Assembly: GCA_029582155.1 (NCBI GenBank)
Contig: CM055895.1
Location: forward strand, 48,084,807-48,148,806
Direction of reading: 5' to 3'
Source: Panopea generosa
Taxonomy: Eukaryota > Mollusca > Bivalvia > Adapedonta > Hiatellidae
DNA: 64,000 bases
The notes beneath the pieces are model-generated. The model worked only from the letters and a program-made list of their open reading frames with translations, was not told the DNA's origin and did not search any database. Position 1 is the stretch's first letter, and each line of letters opens with the position of its first letter. The position numbers and the translations under genes were made by a program. Shown here piece by piece: positions 11,075 through 23,504 of the stretch.

Positions 11075-11272
11075 ATGTGGAGCGCATCGAGACCAGGATC
11101 CGAGGGTCATGGGTTCGATCCTCCCTAACTGCTATGTGTAGTGTCCTTGAGCAAGACACCTTTTCCGTTTATGCTTGGTACTGGTTCTACCGAGGATGAC
11201 TTCGGGCGTGATTTATATAAGTTGTAACTACGTGTTTCCATGACAATCGAAGTAAAATATTTTAAACTAAAT
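11075..11272 (+). mobile_element. tRNA-derived SINE, family 1
   Basis: The head contains a B-box-like GGTTCGATCC, then GTGTCCTTGAGCAAGACACC, TGCTTGGTACTGGTTCTACC and the tail ACAATCGAAGTAAAAT. A stray 3' tail of the same family lies at 11315-11362. Confidence 0.75.
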
Positions 11273-11371
11273 CTTAATATACTTACAAGGGCTTTAAATG
11301 CTGGTATTCCCTCATAATAGGTCTTGTCTGTTACCAATCGAAATAAAATAAACAAGTTTGAACTATTTTCT

Positions 11372-11612
11372 TTCTTTTTTTTTTGAATGGAATTTAACGC
11401 TATTTTCGACACATTTCATGTTACATATAGCATATCTAGTTTTACGGGCGGAGGAACACCTCAGACTGAGCAGAACAACCATCCTTCCGCAAGTAACTAG
11501 CAAACTTTTTCACATACAGTTTTTTTGGAGCGAGCGGGGCTCGAATCTAAGACATTAGCGGTGACAGGTAAGTGATCTTGAGGCGCCTTAGACCACTCGG
11601 TCACAGAGGACC
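11372..11612 (-). mobile_element. tRNA-Leu/Ser-derived SINE, family 2
   Basis: On the minus strand the head reads GTGACCGAGTGGTCTAAGGC, a typical class II tRNA A box. The B box is AGATTCGAGCC. The body has AGTTACTTGCGGAAGGATGG and TCTGAGGTGTTCCTCC, and the element ends in an A-rich tail. Confidence 0.8.
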
Positions 11613-12049
11613 CTGTTTACGAATAATGGAAAAAAGAGAAAAGTTTCCGACAATTTTACCATTCTCAATTATCCAGTCAGTGGTCTTCGCAAGCTGTTTT
11701 AACTGCCTAACGCTAATTGATACGAAGGACTTATACATAGATATATACAAATCCTTGTTGATACCAATAGAACAAATATGGAGAAAGTTAACTGTCATTG
11801 TGTTTATTGGATACTTGCACATCGATGTGGTTCCGATTAAGATGCGAGCCCACCATTGATTTTTGTTCTTTGTTCTATAGTAAATAAAAAAGTTTTTATG
11901 CTTGTCTTTCATTGAAGGACCCAATTTGAAGGACCCAATTGAAAGAAGTGAACTTTACATTTTATTGTTTGTGAACCTCTGCTTCACCAAAATATGATAA
12001 GAAAAGTAGGGATCGTGTAGCATGTAATATATTTCTTTTCTATACAGTG

Positions 12050-12145
12050 TGGGGCTTCGAACCCATAATTGGAGGGTCAAGGGTCCGACCCTTCGTCACG
12101 GCTGTAAGAACGTGTTTCACAATAGAAATATAATAAATAAGTTTA
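12050..12145 (+). mobile_element. SINE family 1, internally truncated
   Basis: The head (GGGGCTTCGAACCCATAATT, GGTCCGACCC) is joined directly to the 3' tail (GTTTCACAATAGAAATATAA), and the middle is missing. Confidence 0.55.
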
Positions 12146-12405
12146 TAACTACACTGTTCACAAAATGAAATACGCCAGGAATCATATAGCGACATACCAA
12201 TTCACAAGCATCGTTTTGTGTTTCTAAATTCACAATTCAAACATGACAATGATTTCAAAATGTTCAAAATATAATAATCTTTCCATTCAAATAAAAAATG
12301 AACATTTACATAAGGAAAATGCATTTCTAAAGAGGGAGCAAAATGAGTATTCAAATTCGTCATTATGCTACCCTTCGGTAGCATTTCCTGTTTCCAGTGG
12401 TGATA

Positions 12406-12818
12406 CTATGTCCTAGTCTTGCTCATATGTGACGCTTGCTTTTCTAAAAGACAAACGTCTTGACAAGTCCGGCCGAGAATAAAAATCATTTTTATTTAGC
12501 GAAAATCGAATAACATTTTTGATGAATCGGACTTTATCTGATATTTCCATTGTATAAAAAGAGTATCGGTTGGATGTTTATTTCTATATTCATTATTTTT
12601 ATATTATTAGATATTTTCTATGAGAAAGATCTTGTACAAGATAACTGCCATGATTTCCGTCCAATCAAATATTTTTATTTTTTATCATAACATAACCATT
12701 GCAGAAGTGTTTCAGCCAATCAGATCTTACTTACAGATCCAAACGTTTCTTCTGCACAACTTGTCAAGACGCTTGTCTTTTAGAAAAGCAAGCGTCGCAT
12801 ATGATCAAGACTAGCTAT
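12406..12818. mobile_element. Fold-back element whose arms are themselves palindromes
   Basis: Inverted arms of about 55 bases (12413-12468 and 12757-12813) share CTAGTCTTG, TCATATG and GACGCTTGCTTTTCTAAAAG. The arm core GACGCTTG-N12-CAAGCGTC-like stretch is an inner hairpin, so each end can fold alone as well as with the other. The interior is AT-rich and non-coding. Confidence 0.75.
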
Positions 12819-12929
12819 GCCCCTATGTTCATTACTTTTAAAAAATGGTATGGTAAAAATAGTTTGATGATACTGCATTTCTACAACTATCAAGGTTAAA
12901 GATTAATTCCGCATATTTAATTGTTGGTG

Positions 12930-13140
12930 TATGTGGAGTGCGTGGTGCAGTTGTAGAGCATTGGACCCAGGATCATGGTTTCGTGAGCTCGGTCCTTTAC
13001 CACGACTATGTGTGGTGTCCTTGAGCAAGACAATTTATCCGCATATGCTTAGTACGGGTACTACCCAGGATGTCACCGTGCGTAATTGGTGTAAATTATA
13101 ATAACATGTTTCACAATCGATGTAAAATAAATAAGTTTGA
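12930..13140 (+). mobile_element. tRNA-derived SINE, family 1, near full length
   Basis: It begins GTGGAGTGCGTGGTGCAG with an A-box-like TAGAGCATTGGACCC. It continues TGTGTGGTGTCCTTGAGCAA and TGCTTAGTACGGGTACTACC, ending ACAATCGATGTAAAATAAAT. Confidence 0.75.
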
Positions 13141-13769
13141 ATAAACGGCAATACTCCAAGTGATTGGCGTCCACGGCTGTAAATATGCTTTCTTCCAATA
13201 GGGTACATTTTACTAGAATCAAAGGGAAACATAAAAATGAATGCAAGGGTTACTTCCTCAGAGATGCTCTACTATAATTATTATTTTAATATGTCGCTCA
13301 AGTCTATTGATTAGATAGTGTGATTGCGTTTAATAACGGTTTGAATATCGTCACCAGCAAAAAAAACAAATGGCTGACAATTTCAACAACGTGTCCTGTA
13401 TTTGACAGTGAACAGCGCCTATTTTAATGGATTTTGATAGCATTTCTTCCCCGTACTACCTCATATACCGGTAATATGAAAATTGCCATTCTTTAATTCA
13501 TGTTTTCTTAAATAAGCTTCACCAAAATGGTCTGTGTTTACTTATGAAGTACGTTTTTTTCTGGAAAAAATATTGTTTAAAATATATAATATTTCACTTT
13601 GTCCGGCATTTTTTTTGATTTTTCAAGTGTCCGGGGGAAGGTATACATTCACTTTATAAGGATGCTGAATTCCATTTGAAGGGATGTCTTCATTATCTTT
13701 AAATTTGACTTTGTTTACATTCTTCAATTTCACAGTTTCAATGCTATCTGAAAATGGAATGATTTATAG

Positions 13770-14073
13770 ATATGGCACAAAATGGGCACTTCTGCCAAAT
13801 TCAGTCTATTTGTAACCCACTACATGCCTTTTATTACTGAATATTACTTGCTATATGTCTTTGGTAACCTAGAAAAAAACATTTATGCTACACATATTGT
13901 AGTTAAAATTAGAAATAAACATCTAGCTTACTACAGCAATCTACAAAATCATATTTAAATAGTTAGTTACAAAAGATATATAGCAAGTAACCACAGTTAA
14001 CCGCAGTTACCAAAGACATATAGTGGGTTACAAATGGACATACTTGTGCAGAGGTGCACATTTTGGGCCATAT
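13770..14073. mobile_element. ~300-bp fold-back element
   Basis: The left arm (GGCACAAAATGGGCAC, CTATTTGTAACCCACTA, ATGTCTTTGGTAAC) is mirrored on the right (TTACCAAAGACATATAGTGG, GGTTACAAATGGAC, GCACATTTTGGGCC). Arms are over 100 bases and diverged. Confidence 0.75.
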
Positions 14074-14136
14074 ATGGCTAGCAACATAAATACAATATCT
14101 AGGTGATGTTTATCGCGGCATATAAAGAATGAAAAA

Positions 14137-14224
14137 AAAAGTCGAAACAACGAAACTACAATGGACTATGGTGAAAGGTCGAAACTACGGACGGTTTTCA
14201 CCATAGTTTCGTTGTTTCGACTTT
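14137..14224. repeat. Compact hairpin with a perfect 20-bp outer stem
   Basis: AAGTCGAAACAACGAAACTA and its exact complement bound about 88 bases. A second inner stem (CTATGGTGAAA with TTTCACCATAG) shows the right arm is one continuous arm of about 29 bases. The left arm is split by about ten extra bases. Confidence 0.75.
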
Positions 14225-15277
14225 ACTTAAAATAATAAATATGTGGAGATGGCGCCAAACGGGACACCGTAGATTAAGCTGTCTTTTACAAAAACAAATG
14301 GTGATACCAACATTCGTGTATTAAATTGTTATACTGATTTCGATACCCCCATCACATGACCTTTGACCTGTCCCATCCCCCACCCCTACCTTATAATTAA
14401 TATAATCCTAATCGTTAGTATGATCAGAACGAGATAAAACGATCAGTAAACATTGAGTATACCAGTAAGTAAATCAAACAGTTCAGACGGGCGGACAAGC
14501 TGGTTAAATCAGAAAAAGTTTATTTGACACAAAAGTGATTGGAGCATTTGTACTTCATTATAATCATATAGACACGGACTGAGCTTGTCGTCACATGACA
14601 TACTGATTTTACAGTTGATTTGGTATCCTGATATATTTTAAACACAGACAATATATCAGGTTTATGGGAGCAGCTTACATGTACTGTGGAGCTACCGTTA
14701 TAAAACAAAATACTGAATGATTCTCCATTCTTATATACGAACGTTTCAGCCAGCGGATTGAGGCCATACAGAAACAAACCTGTTCAACAAAAGAATTCAA
14801 TACACTGACGGATTAAAACAACTTGGTTCCGGAAGTGGTTTCATTGGAAGTCGAACTTTGGTAATTTAACCACTGTGGCTGTTGTAAATATAAAAAGATA
14901 AAACAGCTGTGTATTAAAACAGTAACTAAAGCTATGAAATATAAAAAAACGGATTTTAAATGCCAGACGTGTTTAGAAAAAACTTTGAAAACTGTCATTT
15001 TTCTACGCCAAAAAAAATGCGTTATCTCAATTTAGCCGAGCCTTATGCCATAAACATATTTCTGTTTATTTCGCCGTGATCAGGCTTTGCAGTATTAATC
15101 ACCGCCAAAATGATCATACGCGACAGGGATTACTTTTTATTTCTCAAATTTCAGTTTTACGCAAGCAGAAACAAATCAACCAATACCAATATGGACATTG
15201 TATTATGACATTATGAAAAATGCTGCATAAAATACTAAACGCTAAAAGAATATCAATCAAAAGAAGGCGTGTGCATA

Positions 15278-15497
15278 CTGAACGGAACAGCTAACCCGCA
15301 ATTTTTTTCTCTCAGTATCTTCGTCAAATTATGGAGTAGCGCTATTTGAAGTCTTACATAATGTATTTTTACATAACCTAAATGCTCTTTCTTATTAAAG
15401 TCCAAATTTCAAGGAAAGAGCTTTGATACTTTTTGAGAAAATACATAAAATGTCAGTTACATAAAATGACAGGTGGCGGGTTAGCTGTTCCGTTCAG
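15278..15497. mobile_element. 220-bp MITE with perfect 22-bp ends and TA flanks
   Basis: The ends are CTGAACGGAACAGCTAACCC (plus GC) and the exact inverse, with TA on both outer sides (15276-15277 and 15498-15499). The perfect ends imply a recent insertion compared with the other fold-backs. There is no coding capacity. Confidence 0.85.
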
Positions 15498-15877
15498 TAT
15501 ATTTTATCAAATACCGGCTATCAGTACTTCATGTAGTTTGATTGACAAACGTATTGACACATGCAGGGGTTAACCTATTTCATATTATTGTTGAATTATA
15601 TTATTCTGTTAGGTCGCAGAAGTTAATCTTTGGCCTGAATGTAAGACTCGGTTACTGTCATCAAGGGCCTATAGACTAATTGAAATTCCTTGCTGTCATG
15701 TCTTCAACAGCTGTGATGTGTCGTATATATTCTCATACAAATCAGCAACTTTCAATCATCCAGGTCACATTGAGTAGGCCTTTATGCATCCTTTATCGCA
15801 TTATTTCTAGTTCAGATACAAGGTCAGTCTGATAAATATGTGTTTGCTGTTCTAATATCTACTAGCACCATTAGTTT

Positions 15878-16060
15878 GTACCAATCTATTTAGCTTGATT
15901 GCGAAGAAAGGTAAATGCTTATATAAACCGCACTAGAGTCTGCTTCCTGTGTGGAACTAGCCCAGTGGTGTTATTGTGAGGGCACCGAGTCGAACCAATA
16001 ACCTGTAGGGTGTGCGGCCAATACTTTACCCACTGCACTAACGCCCTTCTTGCTAGCTAC
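15878..16060 (-). mobile_element. SINE family 4, minus strand
   Basis: The minus strand has an A-box-like TTAGTGCAGTGGGTAAAGTA and a B box (GGTTCGACTC). The 3' end is TTCGCAATCAAGCTAAATAG. Confidence 0.65.
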
Positions 16061-16579
16061 CATTCGTAATGCAGTAATTCGTAATCAATTTCAAATATTT
16101 GTTTTTTCTATATCATTTCTATACATAAAAAAGACTGAAAAATCAAATCTGGTGAAACTTACACGCTACCCATCTACCCACACACAACATATCTGGGTCA
16201 AGATTCGACAAACAAACATTTGTAAATGATGGCAAACTTAAAAAGTAGATAATTTTGTTGAAATAGGTCTAAAATTGGTCTATGTCAAGCGCATGCGTTG
16301 GTAAGGGAACTTAGATTTTAGATTAAGTTGTGTGCAAACTTGCGTTTGTCTCTGAGATTTCCTTTGCACAAGGACATTGGATTGTATTGTTTAACAGGTG
16401 TATTTACCGTCTTGCTGATCAAATAAGGAACAAGAACTTATAGTCAAGATGAAATATATGTGGCTAAACAAAATGACGAAATTCAGAGGACATTCTTCAT
16501 CACCAGGAACTGTATTTGGTGTCTATTCCAACACACTTTTGACACTAGTGAACAAGAGAAGAAGAAAGGGTAATAAATA

Positions 16580-17007
16580 AGTTAATAAATAATTAATGAA
16601 TAAGCAATGAATGAATGAATAAATAACTGAATAGAAAGATAAATTGATAAAAAAAGACAGATAAATTGATAAAAAAGATAGATAAATAGATGATAGATAC
16701 ATAAATAAATGTATGAATGAATATATAGATAAATTTATGAAAGAAATAAAAAAAAATATATATAGTCAAACCTGTGTAAGCGGTCACCTCTATTAATCAA
16801 CCACTAGTCTTAAACAGCCACATTTACTATTTCCTGTTTATATGCTTTAAGAGTAAATGAACATGTATTAAGCAACAACCTGTCTTAAAAGGCCACTTTT
16901 GCTCTTTCCCTTGGCTGGCTGCTTAAAACAGGTTTGACTGTATATATTATATAGATAAATTGATGGATATACCAGTATGGATGGATGGATGGATGGATGG
17001 ATGGATG
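16580..17007. repeat. Low-complexity AAAT/GATA tracts and (GGAT)n around a MITE
   Basis: 16580-16755 is AAATAAAT/GATA-type simple sequence and 16976-17006 is (ATGG)n. The TA-type MITE copy 2 sits between them. Confidence 0.9.
16764..16940. mobile_element. TA-type MITE, 'CAGTCAAACC' family, copy 2
   Basis: It runs AGTCAAACCTGTGTAAGCGG to GCTTAAAACAGGTTTGACTG and is flanked by TATA-rich DNA, so the TA duplication is compatible but not provable. It sits between low-complexity GATA/AAAT and GGAT repeats. Confidence 0.8.
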
Positions 17008-17944
17008 CGCACTCAAGATATCTAATATATTTGAAATTTTAACAAAAAAAGAACACAGGATTTTTTATTTACAAAAAACTAAAACAAGAAAAAGAATTAT
17101 GCTTTTTACTATTTTATAAATAACTGGAGATAATTATTTGTGAATAAGCAGACATAAATGTACAGACCAGACTACACTACAATGCAAACCAAAGACACAA
17201 TACTATAGAATCAACCAACCCAATATAACTTGTGACAGCTATAAGCTTAAACAATGGTTTTATGTACAACTCATCTGGACTGTTAGGACAATTTACATAC
17301 ATTAACTGATAACTTGACATGAGTAGGATCTAGTTGAGAGATTCATAATTATTTACATGCTATATAAAGGACAGACATAAAAACCCATTAGATCATGAAG
17401 ATACAGTGAAAACATAGTAATTTTATTTCATAAAGGGAGATAATAATTTCACAACAATGTTAACCTTATCAGATGCCATTCACAATGTATGATATATATA
17501 TATATAGAGATAACTATTTGTGAACAACCAGACACATACATAGACAGACAGCTCAATCATTTACAGTTGGAACAGTCTGATTTTATTCAAGTTCTAATAG
17601 TAAGATACAGCATATCCAAGTTTAGTTAAAACTTAGCAAAATATAGCTATCAAGCTAGCAAGGAGAAATATTGTACTACTTACTATTCAAGGTCTGTTTT
17701 TTTCAAACTAGGAGATCATATGGTCATATATGTAACATGTGAAAGTTTAATTTACTTAGACTAAGTATCTGATAGGAAATAGAACAGTTAATGTTACTGG
17801 ATTAACAAGATCACATTTCAAGGGCAGATAAATCAGTCAAATACAGTTGGGATTTATTTTTTAGGGTACAACAACCAGAATTTTAACAAGTTTTGAGGTA
17901 CCACCATCAGAACTTTAGTTGACTTAGCACCCTCCACCACCAGA

Positions 17945-18337
17945 AAAAACAGGAAATGACACTAAATGTAAGTGTCACATGCCCCCAAATGGTCTGTGAA
18001 AATAACGATATATTTTATAATAGGTAGCAATGTATCCATGAATATCAAGTCATGGACTGATGTTTCAGACTAGACACACAATTTCATGGTTTTTTACATT
18101 GAAATGTGACCTTGACCTTTGTGTAAACTCGACCATGACAGCTAATGTAAAGGTCTGGGTATTTCTACAGGTAAATGCAGGTGACATGACATGAAATGTT
18201 GATCACTTGTATCAAGCTATTTTAAAATCCCTCCATGTAAAACAAAGTTACATACCAGTTCTGGGTCTTAATGCCACACTTCGTCATGTCATGCTGATCA
18301 ATTGATAAGTTGAGCCAAGTTTTATTGAAATCCATCA
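17945..18337 (+). mobile_element. Pearl-like element, 5' part only
   Basis: It opens AAATGACACTAAATGTAAGT and GTCACATGCCCCCAAATGG, and contains TGACCTTGACCTTTGTG. It stops at GAAATCCATCAAA, where the next repeat (AACAAGAGCTGTCGG) begins, so it was truncated or interrupted there. Confidence 0.65.
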
Positions 18338-18975
18338 AAACAAGAGCTGTCGGAGGGAAAGCGATTGACTATTCAAATATTTTTTACAGAAATACAAATC
18401 TGATTGAGACTGATGACAAATCTAAGCAAATAAGATTTATCTATCTTACAAAATTGAGTAGGTCTTATAACTGCAATATCTTGTATGAAGTTTCAATCAA
18501 ATACAAGCAGTGACTGCTGAATTGTAAAATTTCTAAGTAAAACAAATATTTGTGCAAGCGTTATCTAACTTAGCTATTGTTATAGTGTTGGTGACTGGGA
18601 AGGCTTGTGTAAAGTTTTAATCAAATACTTTGAGTGGTTGGTGAGATATGGACTTGATGGTACTTACATGCAAAACTTTAACCAGATTTTCTAAGTCAAA
18701 CAAGGGCAATAATTTGCATTTTATTCGTGCAAGAGTTATCTAACTTAGTTATAGAAGTAGGGTTGATGACTAAGAAGGCTTGTGTAAAGTTTCAAGTCAA
18801 TACATGCATTGGTTACTGAGATATGGACTTGATGGTACCTGCATGCAAAACTTTAACCAGATTTTCTAAGTCAAACAAGGGCAATAATTTGCATTATATT
18901 GAAGGTGTGACGCCGACGCCTGGACGAGTACTATAATAGCTCTCTTTATTCTCTGAATAGTCGAGCTATAAATAG
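18338..18975 (+). mobile_element. 'ACAAGAGCTGT' repeat with three tandem internal units
   Basis: It begins AACAAGAGCTGTCGGAGGGA with GATTGACTATTC, and ends GACGCCTGGACGAGTAC then GAATAGTCGAGCTATAAAT. The two ends are partly inverted (CTATTC and GAATAG with AGCT). The inner unit (about 175 bases: GTAAAGTTT.., TGGACTTGATGGTAC, AAGGGCAATAATTTGCAT) is repeated about three times. No coding capacity is seen. Confidence 0.65.
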
Positions 18976-20816
18976 GGTCCAGATCCGACCCCCCTGAGCA
19001 TTTCATCTGGAATAGCCCTTACTTAAATTGACATTATTGTCATAACTGGCATAACAAAAAAACCAACAGCAGCAAGTGGTATTCGTAATTTATTGGAATG
19101 TACACATAATATTATACATAAACAAGTATCACATCATATTACAATTTTTATTATATGCACATTTATTTGTTCATGCATTCAAAATATTTTCACACACACA
19201 CACATACATGTACATATATAACTAACATGAGAAACAAAATAACAAACCATGTTTCTGATCCTATATAATGACTATAAAACAATTATCGTATTATAACAAG
19301 CATTTAAATTTTTAACAGTAAAATTATACTATTCATTTATTAACTTCATTACCATTCTATTGTTCATATACAATAGAAATGTGTATGCCATCACGATTGC
19401 CCCCGCGTTTGATCTTAAACCAATTTTTTACGGGAAATAAAGTAAAAAAGGGGCAATAACTCCTGTAAAGTTTGGCCGCTATTGGCAAATATCAAACTTG
19501 GTCTGTAATATATAACAAACCAAATATTGATTACATTTATTGATCAGAAACAATTTTTTACTTCAGACGAACCAACCAATCAACAGACAGGGGTAACACT
19601 TCTTTAAGGAAGGGGGTATAAAAATGTTTTTGTCATTATATCATAAACATGTAGGTCATTTAATATGCTTATAACAAAGTAAACAAAAATTAATGTCAGT
19701 GAATATAATCTTAGTAGGTACTAAAGGCCATTTTGATAAATTTTCACTGAACAATAGTTTTGAAAACTATATAAAAAATTAAAAAAATATTTACGTGGTG
19801 CGTGTCAGTATGTATGCAAACCTTCAATTTCGTTTCTATTCTCAGACTTAAATGTTTAAAAAGCATCCTACTTTGCACATTTGTGCTCATCTATAACAAA
19901 CCGTGTAATATGCATTTCATTTTCATCAGTTCATACTTTCTATGATAAAAAGAAATCTAAGGAATTTTCAGTTTGTATTCTTGAATATTTTTTTACCCAT
20001 AGTTCCAAACTGGCATGACACCACTAGTTTTAACATGCAATACATGTAATCTAAATATAATTAAATTATAGCAAAGCATACTATTATACACCAGAAAACA
20101 ATAAATTGGCATAAATGTGAACTTGTAATAATTGATCCCACAAATATTAAGCAAAAAATAGTAACTTTTAGCTTCTATTTCTATATTTAAATTATCGTAA
20201 TTTTCCAACTGAACATGTCAATTCAGATCATCAGTCTCACATCATTTAATTCATTAGAAGCTTTATTATATATTACCCTAGACTGATTCAATAAATGTCT
20301 CGCGTTTCCTTTTTTTAAAATTGGTTTCAATTGATGCACAAAAATTATGAGAACACATTATTGTACTTATTTACAACTTAAAACATTAAGGAAAATCTGT
20401 AAATAGTTTTTCATGGCACATCTGACCTGATCTTTCATTTCAACATCAAAGATGTCGACGGATGATGAATAACAAATTCTATGATAATAGTCAATGATGA
20501 TAAAAATCATGCTTATGTGCATTACCTTTAGTATGGGCCTCAATCAAAATGGTCTTTGGCCACTAAATGGACTTTGCCCATATTAACAACAAAAAAAGTC
20601 CATATATTGTTAAATATGAAGTTTCAGATATAATGATACTTTGAGAATGATATCTTGATATTGTAATAAGTTCCTATACTAGGTGTAAAGATATATCTGA
20701 TGTGAGAACATAGAAGTAACACACTCTAACATTGCCGTGATTTCATCCCTTTAAAAGCTATAAGACTTTGTCATACTTATATAACATGTGACTCATACTA
20801 ACACGATAGGTATTCA
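18976..20816. other. AT-rich intergenic DNA
   Basis: It contains a short (CA)n at 19190 and a decayed interspersed repeat at 19440-19620 (GGGGCAATAACTCCTGTAAA, CAACAGACAGGGGTAAC). Nothing coding was seen. Confidence 0.5.
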
Positions 20817-22113
20817 TGACTAGCACACATGAGACTGGTACATTACTGGTATATGACTGGTACACATGTGACTGGTACATTACTGGTATATGACTGGTAC
20901 ACATGAGACTGGTACATTACTGGTATATGACTGGTACACATGTGACTGGTACATTACTGGTTTATGACTGGTACACATGTGACTAGTACTAACATGACTG
21001 GCACATATGTGACTGGTACTAACACGACAGGAACACATGTGACTGGTACTAACATGACAAGTACACATGTGACTGGTACTAACATGACTGGCACATATGT
21101 GACTGGTACTAACATGACTGGCACATATGTGACTGGTACTAACACGACAGGAACACATGTGACAGGTACTAACATGACAGGAACACATGTGACTGGTACT
21201 AACATGACAGGTACACATGTGACTGGTACTTACATGACAGGTACACATGTGACTGGTACTAACATGACTGGTACACATGTGACTGGTACTAACATGACTG
21301 GCACATATGTGACTGGTACTTACATGACTGGCACATATGTGACTGGTACTAACATGACAGGAACACATGTGACAGGTACTTACACGACAGGAACACATGT
21401 GACTGGTACTAACATGACAGGTACACATGTGACTGGTACTAACATGACTGGTACACATGTGACTAGTACTAACATGACTGGCACATATGTGACTGGTACT
21501 TACACGACAGGAACACATGTGACAGGTACTTACACGACAGGAACACATGTGACTGGTACTAACATGACAGGTACACATGTGACTGGTACTAGCATGACTG
21601 GTACGCATGTGACTAGTACTAACATGACTGGCACATATGTGACTGGTACTAACACGACAGGAACACATGTGACAGGTACTTACATGAAAGGAACACATGT
21701 GACTGGTACTTACATGACAGGTACACATGTGACTGGTACTAACATGACTGGTACACATGTGACTAGTACTAACATGACTGGCACATATGTGACTGGTACT
21801 AACATGACTGGCACATATGTGACTGGTACTAACATGACTGGCACATATGTTACTGGTACTAACATGACAGGAACACATGTGACAGGTACTTACACGACAG
21901 GAACACATGTGACTGGTACTAACATGACAGATACACATGTGACTGGTACTAACATGACTGGTACATATGTGACTGGTACTAACATGACTGTTACACATGT
22001 GACTGATACTAACACGACAGGTACACATGTGACTGACACACACAAGACTGGTACATTACTGGTACATGGCTAGTACACATGTGACTGGCACACACATAAC
22101 TGGTACATTACTG
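20817..22113. repeat. 1.3 kb satellite array, 30-bp unit, open on both strands
   Basis: About forty units are built from two 15-base halves (ACATGTGACTGGTAC and TAACATGACTGGTAC types). The unit length is divisible by three and free of stops in some frames, so frames of about 370 to 390 codons exist on both strands (Thr/Gly/His-rich on plus; Ser/His/Cys-rich on minus). Both frames start or stop at array edges, with no signal peptide or splice context, so I regard them as non-coding. Units at each end (20817-20975 and 22030-22113) carry CATTACTGG variants. Confidence 0.92.
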
Positions 22114-23504
22114 GAACAAATAATATTGACAAGAAAAACTGAAGTAATGCCATTTAAATTACAAAATACACAAATTAAGGTTTTACACTGCACATGCAAA
22201 AAATACAAAAAGGTAAGTTGAGGCCAAACACTATTACACACTAAGTGTATCACAATAATTTACTGATTGTAACATGATAACTGAGGGTAACATGATAGAT
22301 AATTGAGGATAACACAAGATATATCAGAGGGTAACACAAGAGATAATTGGAACATATGGTCCAGTGGTAGAGCACCGAACCCATGATTGGAGGGAATGAG
22401 AGTAGCACTATGGTACTTTGTTGAAAAAAAGAACATATGTGATTAAAGCAACATTGTGTCAATGTCAAGCTCATTTAAGCACAAAGTTGGTTTACACCAC
22501 AGAGACTATAGTAACAGGGTTGAATTTCATCAACTTAACCTACCCAAGTAAAGACTTTAAAACCATAAAGCATGAAGAAATACAAATTGAAATAAAAGCA
22601 ACTTAAATGCTTATATAAATACAAATAGTTAATGTTTTTAAGTATCTATTCCAACAAATAATAGTAAAACTATATACTGATATTAATTCCCACCCTTATA
22701 CTGAATGAGCACAAAAAAACATTACAGTGAAAAGGCACTTGTGACATTTAAAGCTTTAAATGGATAACATGATGAATGTGCAAGGGTCATTCAAATAAGA
22801 TCAAGTATAATTATAGTACACTGTAGCACCTGTGTTTATTACTGTTAACGTTTGAATTTTTTACATTTCAAATATTTATTTTTCCTCACTGTGTAGCATT
22901 TCGCGACTTTTTATTGTGCCTTTGTGTACATTAAACATTTTCATTAGGGTAAGATTCAAAATTATAAGAGGAAACTAATGGGAATCCCCTTAATGGGAAC
23001 TAAGGGGAAGCCCCCTTGCTGGGAACTAAGGGTAATCCCCCTTGGTGGGAACCAAGGAGAAGGCCCCTTGTAGCTGTTACCTGCTAAAGCTCTGTTTTCA
23101 ATTTTAAAGAGGAATTTTTTTAGGATAAAATATCTGATTAAATGCTATATTACAAATAAAGCTATTTTATTGACTTTTTGTTGAGAAACATGTGTTCTTT
23201 TCTGCTTCTGTAATGCATGTTTTACAGTCATAATGTAAAGTGTGTTGTCGATTAAATTGCGCCCAACTCTTAATGCTACAACAACAGCTATCCTAAATCT
23301 GGTAATCAGCGAAGTGCATTCCGGAACTATCTGGAACTGGTTTCACTAAAATCAATCAGGAATACAACGGTTTATAGACTACCTTTTTAAACACTTATTT
23401 CTAGAAAGTAATGCGTGTTGTTGAAATTTGCACTGATTTCTTTGAATTACATGGGTTTCTTTCAGATTAGGTTCAGTTGGATCATTTTGTGGACATAAAA
23501 TTAA
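22114..23504. other. Intergenic DNA between the 30-bp satellite and copy B
   Basis: A SINE head fragment lies at 22351. There is a short GC-richer triplication at 22980-23070 (GGGAACTAAGGGGAAGCCCC and variants). Otherwise I see nothing. Confidence 0.5.
22351..22400 (+). mobile_element. SINE family 1, 5' fragment
   Basis: Only the tRNA-like head remains: ATGGTCCAGTGGTAGAGCAC, then CGAACCCATGATTGGAGGG. Confidence 0.5.

Noticed and set aside
11572-11924. Overlapping frames of 95 and 107 codons on opposite strands
   Set aside because: They overlap SINE family 2 at one end and have no recognisable domain. Both strands open over AT-rich DNA is expected by chance.
20964-22073. Plus-strand frame of 369 codons (MTGTHVTGTNM-type repeats) and the minus-strand 387-codon frame over the same array
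   Set aside because: Both are by-products of a 30-bp satellite without stops. There is no signal peptide, splice context or unique domain, and the two opposite frames cannot both be under selection.
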